This document shows, in pieces, positions 60,046-64,000 of a stretch of 64,000 nt of DNA. The position numbers and the translations under genes are program-made. The stretch is from NCBI RefSeq assembly GCF_017068455.1, contig NZ_CP070608.1:1283488-1347487 (forward strand), written 5' to 3'. Source of the stretch: Fulvivirga lutea (GTDB taxonomy: Bacteria > Bacteroidota > Bacteroidia > Cytophagales > Cyclobacteriaceae). Each line of letters begins with the position of its first letter. Within the stretch, counting starts at the first letter, position 1. The notes under the pieces are model-generated. The model had not been told where the DNA came from. It did not search any database and worked only from the letters and a program-made list of their open reading frames with translations.

Positions 60046-60795
60046 TTAGAGGCTATTTTTAGAGATTAAAATGCAAAACCCTAGATCAATCTCGGTTAAC
60101 TCTAAAAGATGACCATATTTTTTAAACCAAAAACCTGATTGTAAATCTCTACTTAGTTTAAGAAGCCCCATCTCAGTATTCTTAATTTTGTTAAAAGTAG
60201 ACGTTGCATTACGGACATTAGAAGATAAATATGCTTCTGGTCTACGCCAATATGCGGAACCAAAACCATCACTGCAGTCAAATGGAATAGGAACTTTAAT
60301 CACCTCTACGTTTTTTAATATACGTTGTATTTTACCAATAGCCGGGAAGATTGATTTGTCAATTTGAAGGACTTCCGGAAAATAATCTTGTGACATCCAA
60401 AACCCAGGATGATCAGGATCCCATGTGAACAATAATTGATTATGTGACGTTCTCTGCATTTCACTCAGACCAAGCTCTAAATCATCCCAATGATGAATAG
60501 TTAAAATACCTATCGCCCAATCAAATTGTTTATCGGAAAAGGGTAAATTTTCTGCCGAAGCTTTTATTACCGGAGCAGCATCATAAGGTCTCTGCTTAAT
60601 CATTATTTCAGAAGGTTCTACGGCAATAACATCTTTATTTTTGGGTTCGTATGAGCCTGTTCCTGCCCCTATATTCAATACAGTTTTAGCCGTGGCTAAT
60701 TCTTTATTTATACTTGATTGAATTCTGCTATCAGGTTTACGCAGATTGGAGTAATTTATACCTATTTGATCGTAATATGGCTTAGCCTCAATCAT
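60046..60795 (-). CDS. Class I SAM-dependent methyltransferase
   Basis: 249 residues. Motif I is VLNIGAGTGSYEP, followed by VIAVEPSEIMI (acidic residue binding SAM ribose) and DWAIGILTIHHWDD, the UbiE/type-11 pattern. The substrate is unknown. It overlaps the membrane protein gene by 4 bp and lies upstream of the glycosyltransferase (72 bp), so they may act on the same molecule. Confidence 0.85.
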   Translation of the reverse strand: MIEAKPYYDQIGINYSNLRKPDSRIQSSINKELATAKTVLNIGAGTGSYEPKNKDVIAVEPSEIMIKQRPYDAAPVIKASAENLPFSDKQFDWAIGILTIHHWDDLELGLSEMQRTSHNQLLFTWDPDHPGFWMSQDYFPEVLQIDKSIFPAIGKIQRILKNVEVIKVPIPFDCSDGFGSAYWRRPEAYLSSNVRNATSTFNKIKNTEMGLLKLSRDLQSGFWFKKYGHLLELTEIDLGFCILISKNSL

Positions 60796-61232
60796 ATTGA
60801 GCTAGTTCTTAAAGCCTTATTTTTTTTGGCATAGCTAAATTCCAGGAAAGAAATTAGTGAAATAATAACCGATTCACCGATAAAGTAAATAATTCCAACT
60901 GCGGTGGTATTGCTGTTCAAGAATATAATTAAAGTAATTGTAACTATACAATACACTAAATTAGCTACGGCTATGAATTGAAGATACATTACCCACCGGC
61001 TGGGTTTTAGCCAAAATATAGTGATTGAATATAAGAAGTAACAGGATACTAAAGTTGCCAATTGGTAGAAGATGGATTGATTAACTCCAAATTCACTGCT
61101 AAATATAGGAAGTATTAATCCCAATATTATACACGTAAGAATCGCTCCTATTGCATCGATTAGAAATATAGTTTTTGGAGGCAGGGACATATATTTTTCT
61201 ACAAATCTCATTTTGATATTTATGGGTTTCAA
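60792..61232 (-). CDS. Four-helix membrane protein of unknown function
   Basis: 146 residues with four hydrophobic helices (near 20-42, 53-73, 80-101 and 110-130), MFVEKYMSLPPKTIFL-type start and a basic end. No family motif. First gene of an operon with the methyltransferase; an FNR-type box lies 36 bp upstream of its ATG. Confidence 0.6.
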   Translation of the reverse strand: MKPINIKMRFVEKYMSLPPKTIFLIDAIGAILTCIILGLILPIFSSEFGVNQSIFYQLATLVSCYFLYSITIFWLKPSRWVMYLQFIAVANLVYCIVTITLIIFLNSNTTAVGIIYFIGESVIISLISFLEFSYAKKNKALRTSSI

Positions 61233-61267
61233 TAATTATCAAATCTACAATGTAGGTTCACCAACTC

Positions 61268-61285
61268 TTTTGATAAATATCAAAA
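61268..61285. promoter_or_regulatory. FNR-type box 2 (perfect)
   Basis: TTTTGATA-AA-TATCAAAA, containing TTGAT-AAAT-ATCAA. It begins directly after the Crp/Fnr gene's stop codon and is 36 bp before the membrane protein/methyltransferase operon. Confidence 0.65.
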
Positions 61286-61834
61286 TCACTGAGCCCTAAT
61301 ACGACTGAGTGTTTCTTGCGTGATGCCTAGGTAAGAAGCGATATGGCCTAGATTAACGTTTAAGGGTAGCTGAGAATTACGAATAAGCAACGCTTCATAC
61401 CTCTCTTTTGCAGATAAAAACACCAAACCCTCAAGGCGTTCCAGTAATTCCAAATAAATAGCCTGGGTAAATTTTCTTGCAAGCCTTTCCAAGTCTGGAT
61501 TTTGATCAAGATAGTTTTCCAATTCAATATTATTTACAGAAAAAACCTCAGAATCTTCAAGAGCTTCTATACTGTATTTACTTGGTTTATTGAGTATAAA
61601 TGCGTCTGGAGCTGTTATGGATTCTTTTTGAAATGCGAAATGAGCTGTAATGTCTTTATCCTCTTTAAAATAATAAGCCCTTAAAATTCCTAATCTAACA
61701 AAATATAAATTATGACATATTTTACCTTCAGAATGAACGATGTCCCCCTTTTTAAACCGCTGCAATTTTAATATCTCATGAAAATTTTCAACTACTACGT
61801 TATAAAGATCTTTACTATGATTTAAACTATTCAT
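61286..61834 (-). CDS. Crp/Fnr-family regulator
   Basis: 182 residues. Residues ~20-115 are the cyclic-nucleotide-binding-type beta roll (FKKGDIVHSEGKICHNLYFVRLGILRAYY); the dimer helix follows; the C-terminal HTH ends HIASYLGITQETLSRIRAQ. The recognition helix has E174-T-L-S177-R178, the E-x-x-S-R pattern of FNR, which contacts TTGAT. The N-terminus lacks the Cys cluster of FNR, so it is not an Fe-S oxygen sensor; the signal is unknown. Four TTGAT-N4-ATCAA boxes lie around it. Confidence 0.85.
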   Translation of the reverse strand: MNSLNHSKDLYNVVVENFHEILKLQRFKKGDIVHSEGKICHNLYFVRLGILRAYYFKEDKDITAHFAFQKESITAPDAFILNKPSKYSIEALEDSEVFSVNNIELENYLDQNPDLERLARKFTQAIYLELLERLEGLVFLSAKERYEALLIRNSQLPLNVNLGHIASYLGITQETLSRIRAQ

Positions 61835-62173
61835 TTGTACTATATTTTCCTATTTCAATCCAGACCTGCAACATGCAGAAGAATTTATCGAGTTAATGAT
61901 TGATCTTTCATTCTAATGACAATCATTGACATTTTTAAGTTTGAACAACTTATTGTTTCCCAACTTTAAAACCATTTTTTCAAAGAAACCCTTTTAATTT
62001 CAATTTAAGTTATAAGTATAATCGACCTTAGAATTTTATTTGTAATAATAAAATTTCATGTGGTCTTCAATCTTTTTTGATAACTATCAAAAAGGTGAAA
62101 AAAATTATATAACTAGACTTGTATACGAATTACATAAGAGTTTATGTTGATCAGAAATCAGAAAATATAGATT
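61835..62173. other. Intergenic region between the Crp/Fnr gene and the GNAT gene
   Basis: 339 bp, strongly AT-rich, divergent promoter space for both genes. It holds the FNR-type box 3 at 62074-62093 and an imperfect ATGATTG/CAATCAT repeat near 61898-61928. No gene is seen. Confidence 0.6.
62074..62093. promoter_or_regulatory. FNR-type box 3 (perfect, extended)
   Basis: TTTTTGATA-AC-TATCAAAAA, 9-bp perfect arms, with core TTGAT-AACT-ATCAA. It lies 80 bp upstream of the GNAT gene. Confidence 0.65.
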
Positions 62174-62701
62174 ATGGATATAAAAATAAGGCAGGAAAAG
62201 TCTTTAGATTATGATCAAGTGGAACATACAATAAAAAATGCTTTCAAGGAAGAAAAACATAGCGATCAGACAGAGCATTTGTTAGTAGGTAGATTAAGAA
62301 AATCAACACATTTCATACCAGAACTCTCTATAGTGGCAGAAAAGGATGGTAAAGTGATAGGCCATATTTTGTTATCGAAAGTTACTATTGAAAATGAAAG
62401 AAAAATATTTAATTCTTTAGGGCTAGCACCGGTTTCGGTGCTTCCTGTTTATCAAAAGCAGGGAATTGGTAGCAAATTGATTATTGCTGCGCATAACAAA
62501 GCACTTCAATTGGGCTATGACTCAGTTGTGCTTTTAGGCCATGAAGATTACTATACACGTTTTGGTTATAAGTTGAGTAAAAATTTTGGAATCAAATTCC
62601 CTTTCAAAGCCCCCGAGGAAAATTGTTTTGTTCTAGAATTAAAAAAAGATAGTCTGAAAGAAGTTTCAGGGACAGTTAAATATCCAATGGAGTTTTTCTG
62701 A
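62174..62701 (+). CDS. GNAT-family N-acetyltransferase (YhbS-like)
   Basis: 175 residues. IVAEKDGKVIGHILLSKV (beta 2-3), LAPVSVLPVYQKQGIGSKLIIAA (motif A with the QxxGIGSxL pyrophosphate loop) and VVLLGHEDYYTRFGYK (motif B) are typical of the YhbS group. It acetylates an amine or thiol using acetyl-CoA; substrate unknown. It has an FNR-type box in front. Confidence 0.87.
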   Translation: MDIKIRQEKSLDYDQVEHTIKNAFKEEKHSDQTEHLLVGRLRKSTHFIPELSIVAEKDGKVIGHILLSKVTIENERKIFNSLGLAPVSVLPVYQKQGIGSKLIIAAHNKALQLGYDSVVLLGHEDYYTRFGYKLSKNFGIKFPFKAPEENCFVLELKKDSLKEVSGTVKYPMEFF

Positions 62702-62863
62702 AAGTAGATATCAAGACTTCCAATAATAAGACATTGAAGTTACTGTTTTGAATTTCCGTAAATTAATGAAATGTAGAAGCCACTTAAATGATTAAAAGTA
62801 TATAATTCACCTTACCCAATTGATAAACTTTCTATACAGCTCGAAATATGGCTGGCTTATTCT

Positions 62864-62883
62864 TTTTTGATTTATATCAAAAA
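62864..62883. promoter_or_regulatory. FNR-type box 4 (perfect core)
   Basis: TTTTTGAT-TTAT-ATCAAAAA with core TTGAT-N4-ATCAA, 82 bp upstream of the S41-like lipoprotein gene. Confidence 0.6.
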
Positions 62884-62965
62884 GCCACAAAAAGCATAAT
62901 GATAGATTAGCAAAAAACTGCGGCATTGTCTGCATTGAAAGACTTAATCTCGTTAAATATTGGCC

Positions 62966-64000
62966 ATGATGAATAAACCTTTGTTCTTTTTGCTAATTTC
63001 ATACTTTTTAATAGGCTGTCACGGATCATCCGAATTAATATCTACAGATAAAATAAAAGATGACTTTGATCAACTACTTGAAAATTTAGAAGAACATTAT
63101 ATCTACTTTGAGGAGAAGAATATTGATATTGAATGCATTAAATGTTATTATGATTCCTTAATACCTCGTATTAATAATCGAAATCAAGCTCTGCTTTTTT
63201 TTGAATCTGTCTTAAATGAGTTTCATGATAATCACCTAATACTTAGCGCTAATGTAAGTTCATCTTATCGATTGTATGCACCAATTTATTTAACATACAG
63301 AAATGACGAATTTTATATTTCAAATGTCTGGAGTTCCAACATAATTGATCCTCCGGTAAGCCTTGTTGGTTCGAAATTACTCCAGTTTAACTCTAATGAC
63401 TTCAAGACTTTAATTCAAGAATTCCCGGTCTTCTGTGCCGATAAGAATAACCAGAAAGTTAAAACCTGGATAGCGAATAAAATTATAGCCGGTCGATACG
63501 ACCGTCCAAGGTTAATGACTGTAGAGCAAGCAACAGGTGATGTAAGAACAATTGACCTTGATCAAATTGAGACAAAGCAAGTTGAGGATTTGCTTACATA
63601 CACTATTAGACAAAATATAGGAATTATCTGCATCAACAATTCTCTAGGTAACAATGATTTGATAGGGGTCTTTGATGAAGTATTAGATAATTTGATGGAG
63701 ACGAAGAGCATAATAATTGATCTACGCAATACAATCAACGGAGGAAACACCTATGTTGCTCGTGCTTTAATGGGGCATTTTGTAGACACAGTGCAGGCTT
63801 ACCAGATGCATAGTACATCTGAAAAAGTAGGAAATAATCCTGAAGTAGCTCGAACTTGGGTCGAATACGTTTCACCGAGAAAACCTTTCTACAACAAGCC
63901 AGTATTTATCATAGTTGGTCGATGGACTGGCAGTATGGGTGAAGGCATAGCTGTAGCGTTCGATTCCTTTGAAAACGCTACTGTAATAGGATCAGAGATG
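62966..64000 (+). CDS. S41-family peptidase-like lipoprotein (3' end outside the window)
   Basis: 345 codons are visible, in frame to the window edge. A lipoprotein signal ends LIGC (Cys19). After a helical N-terminal domain (KDDFDQLLENLEEHY, HDNHLIL), the S41-type core appears: IGIICINNSL, then SIIIDLRNTINGGNTYVA, and VFIIVGRWTGSMGEGIAVAF with the Ser-x-Gly-Glu that corresponds to the catalytic Ser loop. No PDZ domain is obvious. It should cleave peptides outside the inner membrane. Two ATG codons in a row open the frame. Confidence 0.72.
   Translation, partial: MMNKPLFFLLISYFLIGCHGSSELISTDKIKDDFDQLLENLEEHYIYFEEKNIDIECIKCYYDSLIPRINNRNQALLFFESVLNEFHDNHLILSANVSSSYRLYAPIYLTYRNDEFYISNVWSSNIIDPPVSLVGSKLLQFNSNDFKTLIQEFPVFCADKNNQKVKTWIANKIIAGRYDRPRLMTVEQATGDVRTIDLDQIETKQVEDLLTYTIRQNIGIICINNSLGNNDLIGVFDEVLDNLMETKSIIIDLRNTINGGNTYVARALMGHFVDTVQAYQMHSTSEKVGNNPEVARTWVEYVSPRKPFYNKPVFIIVGRWTGSMGEGIAVAFDSFENATVIGSEM

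Overview
The window looks like chromosomal DNA of a low-GC member of the Bacteroidota, most likely of the Cytophagales type. The reasons are the TAnnTTTG-type -7 promoter elements (for example before carB, era and the acidic lipoprotein gene), a DUF4834-type protein, a very long SecA without an obvious C-terminal zinc tail, a short CarB, a bacterial GGGP-synthase homologue, and many lipoproteins with Bacteroidota-style lipoboxes. Genus is not resolvable by reading.

1-31.8 kb is core-like: glycogen synthase (partial), panC-panD with a membrane protein, a heptose adenylyltransferase and a zinc peptidase; an acyl-CoA dehydrogenase; an AraC regulator; GGGP synthase with two small membrane proteins; two divergent Na/Pi cotransporters; an M20 hydrolase-SPOR lipoprotein-secA-dapF-carB series; an OmpA/TSP3 protein with a dipeptidase; cytochrome b5-like protein, GlcNAc kinase and murQ (cell-wall recycling); a secreted hydrolase; a SprT-like protein; der and era; and an initiator tRNA.

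31.8-52.6 kb is accessory. Directly after the tRNA-fMet comes a mobilization module (helix-turn-helix protein, ribbon-helix-helix-like protein, relaxase, unknown small genes) with no visible integrase. Then comes a complete type I restriction-modification operon, interrupted by two unusual genes: hsdM - a 1291-residue KAP-type NTPase carrying IF2-N-like and EVE/PUA-like modules - an OLD-family ATPase/TOPRIM nuclease - hsdS - hsdR. A remnant of an hsdS start lies between the KAP and OLD genes, so OLD appears to have been inserted there. Facing it is a very tightly packed six-gene operon (lipoprotein, small soluble protein, four-helix membrane protein, SLATT-like two-helix protein, 40-residue peptide, GIY-YIG-like protein). 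Both operons have the same perfect palindrome, TCACCT-N4-AGGTGA followed by TTTT, in front, and an XRE regulator sits next to one copy. I read this as one co-regulated defence island. It is followed by small membrane genes and a striking non-coding array of 18 units of 45 bp, rich in CTAG.

52.6-64 kb is a second accessory-like stretch of metabolic and stress genes: flavodoxin-like reductase, DinB protein, beta-barrel candidate, a metallo-beta-lactamase-fold protein lacking two zinc ligands, PhzF, DUF1801, VOC, a GT1 glycosyltransferase, a methyltransferase, a Crp/Fnr regulator, a GNAT acetyltransferase and a partial S41-peptidase-like lipoprotein. Four FNR-type boxes (TTGAT-N4-ATCAA) lie before genes around the Crp/Fnr gene, whose recognition helix has the matching E-x-x-S-R pattern, suggesting a local regulon.
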